Shown in pieces: positions 54,568-63,948 of a DNA stretch of 64,000 nt. The notes below the pieces were generated by a model. The model saw nothing but the letters and a program-made list of their open reading frames with translations. It ran no database searches and was not told the DNA's origin. The position numbers were made by a program, and so were the translations under genes. Positions within the stretch are counted from its first letter, which is position 1; each line of letters starts with the position of its first letter. The DNA is from Nitrospirota bacterium (GTDB lineage: Bacteria > Nitrospirota > Thermodesulfovibrionia > Thermodesulfovibrionales > UBA6898). The stretch covers positions 1-64,000 of the forward strand of contig JAKAHR010000019.1 in assembly GCA_021825365.1 (NCBI GenBank). Reading direction: 5' to 3'.

Positions 54568-55359
54568 CTATTCAGCAGGCCTGGTCTGCTCGACAGGAGA
54601 CTGAGCACCGGGCGCTGATCCTTCCGTGTCGGCCTCAATCTCGTCATATTCGGGCACCACGATCCCCCTTCTGACCATAATGTTGTAGATAAGGTGCGAC
54701 CGGTGAACGACGTAGCGCTGTTCGCCGAGGGGGTTGAACTTGCGCGGGTTGGGGAGCACTGCCGCAAGGCGGGCGGCCTCTTCAGGACCGAGGGCCGAGG
54801 CGGGCTTGCCGTAATAGGCGCGGGACGCCGCCTCGATGCCGAAGATCCCCCGGTCTCCCCATTCCGCCACATTCAGATAGAGCTCCAGTATCCTCTTCTT
54901 CGAGAGCGCCCGCTCCATCCGCCAGGTGATGATCGCCTCCCTGATCTTGCGGACCGGGTTCTTCGAGGGAGAAAGGTAGAGGTTCTTGGCCAGCTGCTGG
55001 CTGATCGTGCTTCCACCGAGTTTGAACTTCTTGGACTTGATGTCCTTTTCGATCGCCTTCTGCATCGCCTCGTAGTCGAAACCTTCGTGCTGCCAGAACT
55101 TGTCGTCCTCTCCGATGAGAACCGCCTTGACGAGGTACGGCGATATCGCCCCCAGGCGGACCCATCTCTGGTTGACCCGGTATTTCTTCTGTTCCCGCTG
55201 CCATTCCCTTTCGCGGTATTCCATCATCGCGGTCTTCTTCGGGTTTTCCTTCTTCAGCCTGGAGACGTCGGGATAGACGAACTGGGAGGCGACAAGGCCG
55301 ATGATGCAGACGATACCGATAAAAATAAGACGACGGAGCCGGGACTTCCCCTTCTTCAT
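54568..55359 (-). CDS. mtgA: Monofunctional peptidoglycan glycosyltransferase
   Basis: 263 residues, GT51 family. N-terminal TM anchor (LIFIGIVCIIGLVASQFVY), catalytic Glu84 (EDDKFWQHEGFD), GGSTISQQLAKNLYL and second catalytic region LELYLNVAEWG. Polymerises lipid II without a transpeptidase domain. ATGA overlap with rmuC. Confidence 0.94.
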   Translation of the reverse strand: MKKGKSRLRRLIFIGIVCIIGLVASQFVYPDVSRLKKENPKKTAMMEYREREWQREQKKYRVNQRWVRLGAISPYLVKAVLIGEDDKFWQHEGFDYEAMQKAIEKDIKSKKFKLGGSTISQQLAKNLYLSPSKNPVRKIREAIITWRMERALSKKRILELYLNVAEWGDRGIFGIEAASRAYYGKPASALGPEEAARLAAVLPNPRKFNPLGEQRYVVHRSHLIYNIMVRRGIVVPEYDEIEADTEGSAPGAQSPVEQTRPAE

Positions 55360-56768
55360 TCGAAATCGAGGAGGCTGAGGTTGCGCGGCTTCTGGTCAAT
55401 CTGTTCGATAACCGGGACCTCTTCTGCGCCGGAGACGCCCAACTCCCTGAACTTCCTCACCGAGGGAAGGACCCTCGATTCCATCGAGCCGACGATTTTA
55501 TTATACGAAGAGATGGAACGCTCGATGGCAGTGCCCAGCTCGCTGAAATGCCTGGCAAGCGTGCTCATCCTCTCGTACAGCTCCTTGCCGAGCACGCCGA
55601 TCTGCTGGGCGTTCTTCGTCACCTGCTCCTGCCTCCAGCCGTAAGCGATGGCGCGCAGCAGGGCGATGAACGTCGTGGGTGTTGAGATGATGACCTTTCT
55701 TTCAATGCCGTCTTCGATGAGGGTGGGGTCCGAGTCGAGGGCAACGCCCAGGAAGGACTCCCCCGGGATGAAAAGGATCACGAACTCAGGAGACTGATCG
55801 AACTGGTTCCAGTATTCCTTGGAGGAGAGCTTCATCATGTGCGCCCTCACCTGCTGGCCGTGCTTCAGGAGGCGCGCCTTCCGTTCTTCATCCGTGCCCG
55901 CGGCAACCGCCTCAAGGTACGCGGAGAGCGATACCTTGGAATCCACAACGATCCGCCGGTCACCAGGGAGCTTCACCGTCATGTCAGGCCGCAGCCTTCC
56001 CTTTTCCGTGTCAACCGAGACCTGCTCCTCGAAGTCGCAATGCTCCGACATGCCGGCCAGCTCGGCCACACGCCGCAGTTGCATCTCTCCCCACCGGCCG
56101 CGGACCTCGGGCCTCCGCAGGGCGGATACGAGGTTGGAGGTTTCCTTCTGCAGGCTCTCATGGGTCGAGGCCAGGGCCCTCAGTTGTTCCTCCAGGCTCC
56201 CGTATGCCTTATGGCGGCCGTCCTCCATGATCCGTATCTGCTCTTCGTAGCGCTTCAACGCATCTGACAGCGGCTTGATCATGCCGTCCATCGCCACCTG
56301 ATGCTCTCCCAGCTTCCCCTTGGTGTCGGATACGACCCTGCCGAGGGACTCGGAGGCGAGCCGGAGAAAATCCTCGCTGCTGCTCTTCAGGGCTGCCGAG
56401 GAAAGGGCATTGAAGGTGTCGGTCATCTCCTTTTTCATCGCCTCGAGCAGCGCCTTCTGTTCGTCGAATCCCTTTTGGGCCGCATCGAGCCGGGTCAGCG
56501 CCTCCACCTTTGCCTGCCGTTCTGCCGCGATATCGGACGACAGCCTTGCAGCGGCCTCTTCCCTCTGCTGCACCTGCGACCGCAATTCCTGCACTACCGC
56601 CTCGGCAGCCTTCGACCTGCCCTCGATCTCGGCCAGGCGGGAACCGCACTCCTGCTGCATCCTCGTGATCTCTGATGTCCGCTCTGCCCGCAGCCGGTAC
56701 GACACGATGAGCCAGGCAGCCGCTCCGCCGATGGCAAGGCCGATGATAAGATACAGGACATCTGTCAT
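55356..56768 (-). CDS. rmuC: RmuC-family nuclease-related protein
   Basis: 470 residues. N-terminal TM anchor, long coiled coil (about 30-190), then the RmuC domain: RGRWGEMQLRRVAELAGM, CDFEEQ, RPDMTVKLPGDRRIVVDSKVSLSAYL, FIPGE and LGKELYERMSTLARHF. Linked to limiting inversions of short repeats; mechanism not established. ATGA overlaps with both neighbours. Confidence 0.93.
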   Translation of the reverse strand: MTDVLYLIIGLAIGGAAAWLIVSYRLRAERTSEITRMQQECGSRLAEIEGRSKAAEAVVQELRSQVQQREEAAARLSSDIAAERQAKVEALTRLDAAQKGFDEQKALLEAMKKEMTDTFNALSSAALKSSSEDFLRLASESLGRVVSDTKGKLGEHQVAMDGMIKPLSDALKRYEEQIRIMEDGRHKAYGSLEEQLRALASTHESLQKETSNLVSALRRPEVRGRWGEMQLRRVAELAGMSEHCDFEEQVSVDTEKGRLRPDMTVKLPGDRRIVVDSKVSLSAYLEAVAAGTDEERKARLLKHGQQVRAHMMKLSSKEYWNQFDQSPEFVILFIPGESFLGVALDSDPTLIEDGIERKVIISTPTTFIALLRAIAYGWRQEQVTKNAQQIGVLGKELYERMSTLARHFSELGTAIERSISSYNKIVGSMESRVLPSVRKFRELGVSGAEEVPVIEQIDQKPRNLSLLDFE

Positions 56769-57145
56769 GCGCCCTCCTCCTCGCTCACCAGGTCGGTCCG
56801 CATCAGAGCGAGAATGGATGAGTACGGAACGATCAGATATTTCTTGCCCTCAAACTCGATCTCCACCGCCGCCTCCCGAAGGAAGATCGCATAATCCCCC
56901 TCCGTAGCCTCAAGCGGGATGTATCTGAGCCTCTGGGGCTTCTTCGGCGTCCAGGGCTCCTCACCCGCGTTCGGGTCATGCACCGCATAGCCCGGCCCCA
57001 CCTTCACCACATAACCGCCCTGCACCTTTTCCTTCTCCTTGACGGTCGGCGGCAGGTACAGGCCGGTGCTGGTACGGTCGGTCTTGTCGTCCGGATCGAT
57101 CAGGACCCTGTCACCAACAACGATGATGTTCTTCTTCGCCTTCAT
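56765..57145 (-). CDS. GroES-family co-chaperone-like protein
   Basis: 126 residues, about 25 longer than usual GroES. GroES barrel start VVGDRVLIDPDDKTDRTSTGLYLPPTVKEKEKVQGGYVVKVGPG, YAIFLREAAVEIEFEGKKYLIVPYSSILAL, with an inserted Pro/Lys-rich segment (PNAGEEPWTPKKPQRLRYIP) where GroES has a short loop. No groEL is adjacent, so it may serve another function. First gene of the rmuC-mtgA unit. Confidence 0.78.
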   Translation of the reverse strand: MKAKKNIIVVGDRVLIDPDDKTDRTSTGLYLPPTVKEKEKVQGGYVVKVGPGYAVHDPNAGEEPWTPKKPQRLRYIPLEATEGDYAIFLREAAVEIEFEGKKYLIVPYSSILALMRTDLVSEEEGA

Positions 57146-57321
57146 GGAAGGTATTGTAAAACATTTCCGGAGTTTTGTTCCCCTCTGCGGGCAAGAGGGG
57201 GCAGAGGGGAGTCAGAGCAGCTCAGATACCGGCATCGCCCCCGATGATCGGCGTGCTGTTGCCTTTACCAGCGAGTCCGCATTCCCGGAAAGGCACTCTT
57301 ACATGATTATCGCTCGTGAGG

Positions 57322-58518
57322 CTATATCTTGATTTTCATTTTCCGGATAAACAGATCAGCGGCGATACCTATCACAAAGGCCCATGACATATTGGTCACG
57401 GAGAGTGCGATGCCGGCGATGAGAAGGGCCACGAAAAACTCCTCATTTGCCTTGAGACTGCGTATCAGAGGGCAGAGTTCCAGACCGGCAAATACGAGAA
57501 GGACCCCCAGCACCGAATTCGGGATTATGGAAAGCAGGGTAAACCCGAACTCCCCGAAGGCCAGTGCCATGACCACGAGAAGAGCGCCGATCATAATGGG
57601 AGCCCCGCCCGTCCTTGCCCCAAAACGGTAATGAGCAGCAAGCCCCCCTGTGCCGTGGCACATGGGTACGGCACCCAAAAACCCGGCGGGAAGATTGACG
57701 ATACCCATAGTCAGAGCGAATTTGCCCGCCTTTGCTTTGGAAAGCAGGTGACTCTTCGGGAAGAGAGAATAACAGGTATCGGCAGTGCCCACACAGGCAT
57801 TTCCTATGGTCAGTGGGATCTGAGGCAAGATGAGCATGATGAAGGCGGTCCAGAAATCCCTCGGATTCGGCGAAATAAGACGGATTTCGGTGGGGCCCAT
57901 GGAAAACCTGAGACCTTCGAAGCCGCCAAGGACCAGACCGGAGACGATGCCCACGACCAGAGCGGCAAGGGCGGCAGGCAGCTTCCTGTTGTCGAGAAGG
58001 GCCAGGACCAGCAGGAAGACTGCCACTCCTATAATAAGGTTTATGTTGAATTCGGCAAATTTCCCGGCAAGACCGGAGAGGAACAGGTTCTTTCCTATTA
58101 TCAACTCTACTCCCTTTCTCAGGAAGACGAGACCAAGGGCCAGTTGAATTCCCCTCACAACTGGCTGGGTAAACAGCTTTGCAATCTTATCTACGGTCCC
58201 GGAAAGCGCCAGCAGAAGGAGAATGACCCCGAATATGATGCCCGATGCGCCTATCACAGGCTCTGTAATCAGCCCGGGAGAAGCGATGGCGATGGCGCCC
58301 ACAGCCTTCAGTGGCTGAACCGGGACCGGAAGACGGTAGTACACTCCTGCGATGAGATAAAACAATCCGAAGGAAAGAAACACCGCGCTTGGACTCAGTT
58401 TATTGATCAGAATCATTGCCACTACGATCGGCAACAGCGTTCCAAGATCACCGAGTGAACCGGCTAATTCGACACGGTCGAATCGCAATCCATGGGATGC
58501 TTCGCTGCTATCATCCAT
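57322..58518 (-). CDS. Putative molybdate/sulfate transporter (MOT1-like)
   Basis: 398 residues, about 10-11 TM segments. N-terminal ELAGSLGDLGTLLPIVVAM, VPVQPLKAVGAIAI, PTEIRLISPNPRDFWTAFIMLILPQIPLTIGNA and GAVPMCHGTGGLAAHYRFGARTGGAPI are of the MFS_MOT1 molybdate transporter group. Located 3 kb before the tungstate ABC operon. The 190 nt up to argB show no gene. Confidence 0.82.
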   Translation of the reverse strand: MDDSSEASHGLRFDRVELAGSLGDLGTLLPIVVAMILINKLSPSAVFLSFGLFYLIAGVYYRLPVPVQPLKAVGAIAIASPGLITEPVIGASGIIFGVILLLLALSGTVDKIAKLFTQPVVRGIQLALGLVFLRKGVELIIGKNLFLSGLAGKFAEFNINLIIGVAVFLLVLALLDNRKLPAALAALVVGIVSGLVLGGFEGLRFSMGPTEIRLISPNPRDFWTAFIMLILPQIPLTIGNACVGTADTCYSLFPKSHLLSKAKAGKFALTMGIVNLPAGFLGAVPMCHGTGGLAAHYRFGARTGGAPIMIGALLVVMALAFGEFGFTLLSIIPNSVLGVLLVFAGLELCPLIRSLKANEEFFVALLIAGIALSVTNMSWAFVIGIAADLFIRKMKIKI

Positions 58519-58708
58519 AGGAGACCCCTTTCCCGCGAGTTTAATTCTTTCAAACTATGCAGGGCAATTATCCTGCTGTTTGTCTATTCCCTGCCCTCTA
58601 CAGTACGGAAAATGTATTTCTCAGGAGTGTCAGAGAGCGGTTACAGCAAACCTGAACTGATCCGGCTTTCAGCAAGCCGTCAAATGCGTTCACCTGACAG
58701 CCGGTGTT

Positions 58709-59590
58709 CTAGGCGAGGATCTCGGTCCCGATGCCCTCTTTGGTAAAGATCTCAAGCAACAGGCAATGCGGCACGCGGCCGTCGACGATATGGGTCTTCT
58801 TCACCCCGGCATCCAGGGCATCGAGGCAGGCCTGCACCTTCGGCATCATGCCGCCCTTGATCGTGCCATCTTTGACAAGCCTGCCCACCTGGGTCTTTTT
58901 CAGGGTGGACATGATCAGGCCTTTCTTGTCGAGGATGCCCGGAACGTCCGTAAGCAGGATCAGTTTCTCCGCCTCCAGCGAGGAGGCCACCGCTGCTGCC
59001 ACAAAATCAGCGTTGATATTGAGCGTCTCACCTTTGGGTCCAACGCCAATGGGCGCGATTACCGGTATGAAGCCGGATGCATGAAGGCTTGCGATGATGC
59101 CAGGGTCAATGGCCGACACCTCTCCTACCAGGCCCAGATCGACGATCTCGTCCGTGCCGGTCTCGGGAGTAGCCCGCCTGGTCAGTTTCTTCTGTGCGCT
59201 GATCAGCCCGCCATCCTTGCCCGAGAGGCCAATCGCCTTTCCGCCGTGGCGGTTTATCAGAGAGACTATCTCCTTGTTCACCAGGCCGCCGAGGACCATC
59301 TCGACGATATCCATCGTCTCCTGGTCGGTGACACGCTGGCCGTTCACAAACTCCGGCTTTTTGCCCATCTTCTCCATGGTGGCGGATATCTTCGGCCCCC
59401 CGCCGTGCACGATCACCGTACGGATCCCGATGAAGTTCAGCATGACCACGTCCTTGGCAAAGGACTCTTTCAGGTCGTCCCTGGTCTGGGCAGCACCACC
59501 GTATTTGATCACCAGTGTCTTGCCGCAGAAGGTGCGGATATACGGCAGCGCGTCGATGAGTATCTCGGCCTTCTTTATGATCTCTTCCAT
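58709..59590 (-). CDS. argB: Acetylglutamate kinase
   Basis: 293 residues. KYGGAAQ, VHGGGPKIS, FVNGQRVTDQETMDIVEMVLGGLVNKEIVSLINRHGGKAIGLSGKDGGL, NINADFVAAAVA and GGMMPKVQACLDAL are family signatures. Second step of arginine synthesis. It follows fmdE by 6 nt and no other arg gene is near. Confidence 0.96.
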   Translation of the reverse strand: MEEIIKKAEILIDALPYIRTFCGKTLVIKYGGAAQTRDDLKESFAKDVVMLNFIGIRTVIVHGGGPKISATMEKMGKKPEFVNGQRVTDQETMDIVEMVLGGLVNKEIVSLINRHGGKAIGLSGKDGGLISAQKKLTRRATPETGTDEIVDLGLVGEVSAIDPGIIASLHASGFIPVIAPIGVGPKGETLNINADFVAAAVASSLEAEKLILLTDVPGILDKKGLIMSTLKKTQVGRLVKDGTIKGGMMPKVQACLDALDAGVKKTHIVDGRVPHCLLLEIFTKEGIGTEILA

Positions 59591-59596
59591 ATCTAT

Positions 59597-60178
59597 CTAT
59601 TCCCTCTCGAAACAGGGGATGCATACCACCCTGCCTTCTTTCATCCTCGCCCTCGGCTCCATCATTTTTTCCCCGCACGATTCGCAGGTGACGCTCGGAT
59701 ATATCCTCGCCTCGGGCGGCAGCTGCTCCTTTATCCTCCTGACCGTCAATACTGCCTTCTCATCAGCCTCCAGGATGCTGCGTATCTTCGCCGCCTTCCG
59801 GTCGTGGACATATGCCGCCACCTGCTTAGACCGGTCACCCTTCATGTACCGGTCCCACATCCTCTTCTCCTGCGGTGTCTCGGCGGGTTTGGTCCAGTTG
59901 ACGGCGATGCGAATACCCTTGCCGGCCGGTCGCGTATAAAACGTGTAGACCTGTTTCCCATAATCCCTGAATATGAGGTTACCCTTGCCGAAGGTGCAGC
60001 CGGTCATCACCTGCACCGCGTCCACGGCACACGAGCTGTTTTCGACCACGGCCACGAGTTCCTCATCCCCGGCGCGGCCGCCGAATTCCCTGAGGACCCG
60101 GAGACTCACCCGGTAGCCAAGCGCGAGACCTGGACAGGCATGGCCATGGAATTCGATCACATCATCAAAGCGTTTCAT
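59597..60178 (-). CDS. FmdE-like protein with zinc ribbon
   Basis: 193 residues. FmdE domain: FDDVIEFHGHACPGLALGYRVS, ENSSCAVDAVQVMTGCTFGKGN, DYGKQVYTFY, then a C-terminal zinc ribbon CESCGEKM...CIPCF. Related to formylmethanofuran dehydrogenase subunit E and often found with molybdenum or tungsten enzymes; not itself a methanogenesis marker. ATG 60178 preferred; GTG 60193 possible. Confidence 0.83.
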   Translation of the reverse strand: MKRFDDVIEFHGHACPGLALGYRVSLRVLREFGGRAGDEELVAVVENSSCAVDAVQVMTGCTFGKGNLIFRDYGKQVYTFYTRPAGKGIRIAVNWTKPAETPQEKRMWDRYMKGDRSKQVAAYVHDRKAAKIRSILEADEKAVLTVRRIKEQLPPEARIYPSVTCESCGEKMMEPRARMKEGRVVCIPCFERE

Positions 60179-60273
60179 ACAGGGATTGTACACAAAAAGT
60201 CGTTATTCGTACAAATGAAATCAGCGGCCTGCGAATCCGTCGATGCGGGTGTTGCTATAATAGTATAGACACC

Positions 60274-60606
60274 ATGATCGAACTGAAATATGTCTTCTAC
60301 TTCGTGATCGGCGGTGCGGTCGTGAGTATCGTCACGTACTACGCAAGCCACGCCAGGACGCTGCTTGCCGCCTTCTTCGCGAACCTGCCGGTGATGACGC
60401 TCATCACCTTTCTGATGATCTACCGGGAGGCAGGGGAAAAGGCCGTCGTGCCGTATGCCCAGGGCCTGCTGATCATGCTGGCGCCCTGGCTCGTATACAT
60501 CTTTTCAGTGATCTTCCTGACTCCGCGCCTGGGAGTCTTGCCGGCGCTCGTGACCGGTCTGTCCTTCTACCTCGTTTTCGCCCTTTTCATCCTGAAGAAA
60601 TTCTGA
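60274..60606 (+). CDS. Four-TM membrane protein, DUF3147-like
   Basis: 110 residues, four hydrophobic segments (FVIGGAVVSIVTYYASHARTLLAAFFANLPVMTLITFLMIY, and so on). It resembles small GlpM/DUF3147 proteins. TATAAT at 60256-60261 gives a very short leader. Function unknown. Confidence 0.6.
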   Translation: MIELKYVFYFVIGGAVVSIVTYYASHARTLLAAFFANLPVMTLITFLMIYREAGEKAVVPYAQGLLIMLAPWLVYIFSVIFLTPRLGVLPALVTGLSFYLVFALFILKKF

Positions 60607-60636
60607 CCGTCCCGGCTGCTCACTCAACGGAAGAGA

Positions 60637-61326
60637 CTATATCTTCACATCAGCCTTCATGACGACAGCGGGGTAGCCTTCCTGTCCCAGTTGCCCGGCA
60701 GTAGGAAGGGAGGCGGTGATGGTGTCGAAGTTCCCGATCCTCACCCGGTAATAGGTGACCCCCCTGAGTTCGACCTCCTGGATGTACACATTGCCATACT
60801 TGAGGGCAAGAGCCCGTTTCAGCCTGATCGCGTTTATGCTCTCCGCGAAAGACCCTATCTGGATCGCAAAGGGCCCCTTCCGGTCAGCAGCCTGTATCCT
60901 CACCTTTTTGACATACGAAGCGTCCCTGCCGCTTACCTCAAGGGAGACGGTGCCTGTCCCCGGACCGATTAGCCCGATCTCCTTTGCAGCCGCATAGGAT
61001 AGGTCTAATGACCTCCCTTCGACAAAGGGGCCCCGGTCATTGACGATGCACTCCACGGACTTGCTGTTGGAGGAATTCGTCACCTTCAGACGCGTGCCGA
61101 AAGGGTATTCACGGTGGGCACAGGTCTTCGAGTACATATCAAAGATCTCCCCTGAAGAGGTCGGACGTCCGTGGAAGTCCGCTCCGTACCAGGAGGCCAC
61201 GACCGCTCCTCCGTCACGGGGCAGATCAGGACGCGCCTCCCTCCGGCCGGAGGAACAGGAAGATGCAAAGGCAATAAGGATAAGAACGAAAAGAAGATCA
61301 GGTCTTGCTGGTGATCGCCGGTTCAT
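60637..61326 (-). CDS. rlpA: RlpA-type septal lytic transglycosylase lipoprotein
   Basis: 229 residues from ATG 61326. Signal peptide with a lipobox-like ASSC (Cys24). DPBB domain: ASWYGADFHGRPTSSGEIFDMYSKTCAHREYPFGTRLKVTN, VNDRGPFVEGRSLDLS. C-terminal SPOR domain (AIQIGSFAESINAIRLKRAL...). It binds denuded glycan at the septum. Confidence 0.92.
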   Translation of the reverse strand: MNRRSPARPDLLFVLILIAFASSCSSGRREARPDLPRDGGAVVASWYGADFHGRPTSSGEIFDMYSKTCAHREYPFGTRLKVTNSSNSKSVECIVNDRGPFVEGRSLDLSYAAAKEIGLIGPGTGTVSLEVSGRDASYVKKVRIQAADRKGPFAIQIGSFAESINAIRLKRALALKYGNVYIQEVELRGVTYYRVRIGNFDTITASLPTAGQLGQEGYPAVVMKADVKI

Positions 61327-61463
61327 CGGCCAGGTGCCACGGCTCCCAAGTGATCCCTTAGGGTTGAGAATGCTTCCATGCCATACAATATCAGAAATTC
61401 CGGCAATTGTCATACCGGATTACTAACTGTCGAACGGTCTTTCCGTGCCGTTGAAAGGGCCTG

Positions 61464-62120
61464 TTACGAATGCGGAATAAGTCTCCCCTCGTGCATGATA
61501 AGCCATGTGTCAGCCAGCCGGCCGGCCTGGTCTTTATCATGCGTAGTCATGATGACCGTCGTCTTGCCGCCGGCCTTTAGCTTCATGATAATATCCTCCA
61601 CGATGCCGGAGTTCTTCTCATCGATGGAAGCGGTCGGCTCGTCAAGGAAAAGGATCTCCGGCTCTATCACCAATGCGCGCGCGATTCCGAGCCGCTGCCT
61701 CTCCCCGCTCGATACGGTAAGGGCGTTTTGATCCTTCTTGTGAGCCAGCCCGACGAAGGCGAGCACCTCCTCAACCTTCTTTGCTGTCTCAGCGCCCGGT
61801 ACGCCCCTGATGTTCATTCCGTATGCAGCGTTCTTAAAGACAGTGGTATTGAAGATCCCGATCTGGGGCAATACGAGGGTGATCCGGCGCTTCAGACGGA
61901 TATCGTGTTTCAGTATGCCCTCTTCGGATGAAAAGACTATCTCACCGGAATCGGCATCATCTATAAGGGCGGAGATTCGCAGAAATGTCGATTTGCCCGA
62001 TCCGTTTGTGCCGGTCATGACATAGACACCATGTCTGTCGAATGACATCGAGACATCCTCCAGCACCGGCCTGCCGTTATAGGACTTCCTTACATGCGAT
62101 GCAGTCAGCGCCAGGCTCAC
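61464..62120 (-). CDS. tupC: Tungstate ABC transporter ATP-binding protein
   Basis: 218 residues. Walker A GTNGSGKSTFL, signature VSSGERQRLGIA, Walker B EILFLDEPTASID, H-loop TTHDKDQ. It overlaps tupB by 4 bp. Last gene of the tungstate operon; specificity is inferred from TupA. Confidence 0.9.
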   Translation of the reverse strand: MSLALTASHVRKSYNGRPVLEDVSMSFDRHGVYVMTGTNGSGKSTFLRISALIDDADSGEIVFSSEEGILKHDIRLKRRITLVLPQIGIFNTTVFKNAAYGMNIRGVPGAETAKKVEEVLAFVGLAHKKDQNALTVSSGERQRLGIARALVIEPEILFLDEPTASIDEKNSGIVEDIIMKLKAGGKTTVIMTTHDKDQAGRLADTWLIMHEGRLIPHS

Positions 62121-62815
62121 GCCCGTATTGTCCCTTTCTTCTGAATAAGATGGAGGAGGAAATTGATGCCAAGGGATATCGAAAGAAGAATGATGCCCAG
62201 CGCGAGGGCCAGCTCGAAATTGCCTTTGTCCGTTTCGAGGGCGATGGTAGTGGTCATCACCCTGGTGTACCCCGCGATGTTGCCTCCGACAATCAGTATT
62301 GCCCCCACCTCGGCCATCACCCTCCCGAATGCGGCGATGACGCCCGACATGATCCCAAACCGGGCCTCCTTCATGATGGTCAGGGAGACCTGATACGGGG
62401 TTGCGCCGAGGGTTCTCGACGACTGGGAGATGATAGGGTCAACGCCGACGATGGCCGAGTAGCTCAGCGAGGCGACGATCGGCAGCGCAAGAATACTCTG
62501 TGCGACGATCATCGCCGCTGGTGTATACAGCAGGGCCAGGAAGCCAAGCGGACCGCTCCTCGACAAAAAAAGGTAAACAAGCAGTCCCACGACCACCGGC
62601 GGCAGGCCCATAAAGGTGTTCAGCAGGCTGACGAAGGTCCCCTTCAGAGGGAACTTTCTGAACCCCAGGAACGCGGCAAGGGGGAGGCCGATCAGCGTCG
62701 AAATGACAAGGGCTGAGCCCGAAACCCTGAGGGATAGAAAGATAATCCCCAGAAGCTCGGCATTCAGATGGACGATCAGTGAAAACGCGGTCTTAAAACT
62801 CTCCGTCAGGAACAC
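62117..62815 (-). CDS. tupB: Tungstate ABC transporter permease
   Basis: 232 residues, about five to six TM segments, with the EAA-loop-like region RTLGATPYQVSLTIMKEARFGIMSGVIAAFGRVMAEVGAIL. CysW/TupB-type inner-membrane permease, between an orphan gene and tupC. Confidence 0.9.
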   Translation of the reverse strand: MFLTESFKTAFSLIVHLNAELLGIIFLSLRVSGSALVISTLIGLPLAAFLGFRKFPLKGTFVSLLNTFMGLPPVVVGLLVYLFLSRSGPLGFLALLYTPAAMIVAQSILALPIVASLSYSAIVGVDPIISQSSRTLGATPYQVSLTIMKEARFGIMSGVIAAFGRVMAEVGAILIVGGNIAGYTRVMTTTIALETDKGNFELALALGIILLSISLGINFLLHLIQKKGTIRA

Positions 62816-62831
62816 GGGAACCCTTCAGACA

Positions 62832-63146
62832 TCAGTTTATCATACCCATGCGCCGGTTAAGATCATGAACAACTCCTTGTCCATACCACTGGACGCACGC
62901 CTGCAGACTCCTCAACAATCTCTTTGACCTGTCTGAACCGGAGAGAAGGTAATCTACGATCTCCCAGTCTTTGACAAGTTCAAACCAGGCGAATGCGTCC
63001 CAGGAAGCAAGGCATGGGGCATGATATATACCAGCCCCATGCCCGTTACAGGATTCCCTCGCATCTCTCAGCGCGTACTCCCTGATGGCATCGATCAGAC
63101 GGCTTACCTTCTCAACCTCCGGAAGCGGAGCATCGCTATTTTGCAT
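62832..63146 (-). CDS. Orphan 104-residue protein within the tungstate operon
   Basis: 104 residues from ATG 63146, overlapping the end of tupA by 11 bp and ending 16 nt before tupB. No family recognised. Two cysteines in ARESCNGHGAGIYHAPCLASW and helices SRLIDAIREYALRD and SKRLLRSLQACVQWYG. Close coupling suggests a role in tungstate/molybdate use or sensing. A frame in this position could also be a chance overlap. Confidence 0.5.
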   Translation of the reverse strand: MQNSDAPLPEVEKVSRLIDAIREYALRDARESCNGHGAGIYHAPCLASWDAFAWFELVKDWEIVDYLLSGSDRSKRLLRSLQACVQWYGQGVVHDLNRRMGMIN

Positions 63147-63948
63147 TCGGTATAAAGAGGGCGTTGCCGTTCTTGTCTTTGAATGAGGCGATCGCCTGCT
63201 GGCCTTCCTTGGATATAAGCCAGTTGACAAACTCCATCGCCTCCCTGTATTTCACGTGCCTGAATTTCTCGGGATTCACCGCCATGATGCCGTACTGGTT
63301 GAACAGGACGGGATCGCCCTCCAGGACAATCACCATGTCGAGCTTGTCCTTGTCTTTTGTTGCAAGCCAGGTGCCGCGGTCGGTAAGGGTGTAAGCCCTC
63401 TTCTCATTCGCGATCCTCTGCGTCTTTTCCATGCCCTGACCGACCTCCAGATACCACTTCTGGCCCTTCGGCTCGATGCCGAGCTTCTTCCAGAGGGAGA
63501 GCTCCTTCGTGTTCGTGCCGGAGTTATCGCCGCGGGAAACAAACTGGGCCGATCCGCTGATCTTCCTGAATGCATCCGCAGTCGACTTCATCCCCTTTAT
63601 CTTCGCGGGATCATCAGGGGGTCCGATGACCACAAAATCGTTATACATGACATCGTGCCGGTTCACGAAAAACCCTTCATTAACCGCCTTTAATTCCTGC
63701 TCTTTCGCATGCACAAAGGCGACGTCGGCATCGCCCCGCTTGCCCATCTCTATCGCCGCTCCGGTGCCGCGCGCAACCACCTTCACCTTGATGCCCGTCT
63801 TCTTCTCAAACATCGGCAGAATATAGCCGAACAATCCCGAGTTCTCGGTGCTCGTCGTGGACGAACAGATGATTTCAGCTGCTGCCCATGCACTGCCCGC
63901 ACAAGACAGAAGAATAAGACATGCTGCCAGGGTCACGACCTTTTTCAT
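63136..63948 (-). CDS. tupA: Tungstate-binding periplasmic protein
   Basis: 270 residues. Signal peptide about 1-23, then IICSSTTSTENSGLF, the TupA-type TTTS motif that separates tungstate-binding proteins from ModA. A second oxyanion region is SRGDNSGTNTKELSLW. AAGGAGG 8 nt before the ATG. First gene of tupA-orphan-tupB-tupC. Promoter lies beyond 64000 or in the last 50 nt. Confidence 0.93.
   Translation of the reverse strand: MKKVVTLAACLILLSCAGSAWAAAEIICSSTTSTENSGLFGYILPMFEKKTGIKVKVVARGTGAAIEMGKRGDADVAFVHAKEQELKAVNEGFFVNRHDVMYNDFVVIGPPDDPAKIKGMKSTADAFRKISGSAQFVSRGDNSGTNTKELSLWKKLGIEPKGQKWYLEVGQGMEKTQRIANEKRAYTLTDRGTWLATKDKDKLDMVIVLEGDPVLFNQYGIMAVNPEKFRHVKYREAMEFVNWLISKEGQQAIASFKDKNGNALFIPNAK

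Noticed and set aside
57180-57209. A 9-bp stem (CCCCTCTGC / GCAGAGGGG) beyond the transporter gene
   Set aside because: No T-run on either strand and 112 nt from the stop, so not claimed as a terminator.
58519-58708. Possible molybdenum-cofactor riboswitch upstream of the MOT1-like gene
   Set aside because: A partial stem is present but the conserved core of that class could not be recognised.
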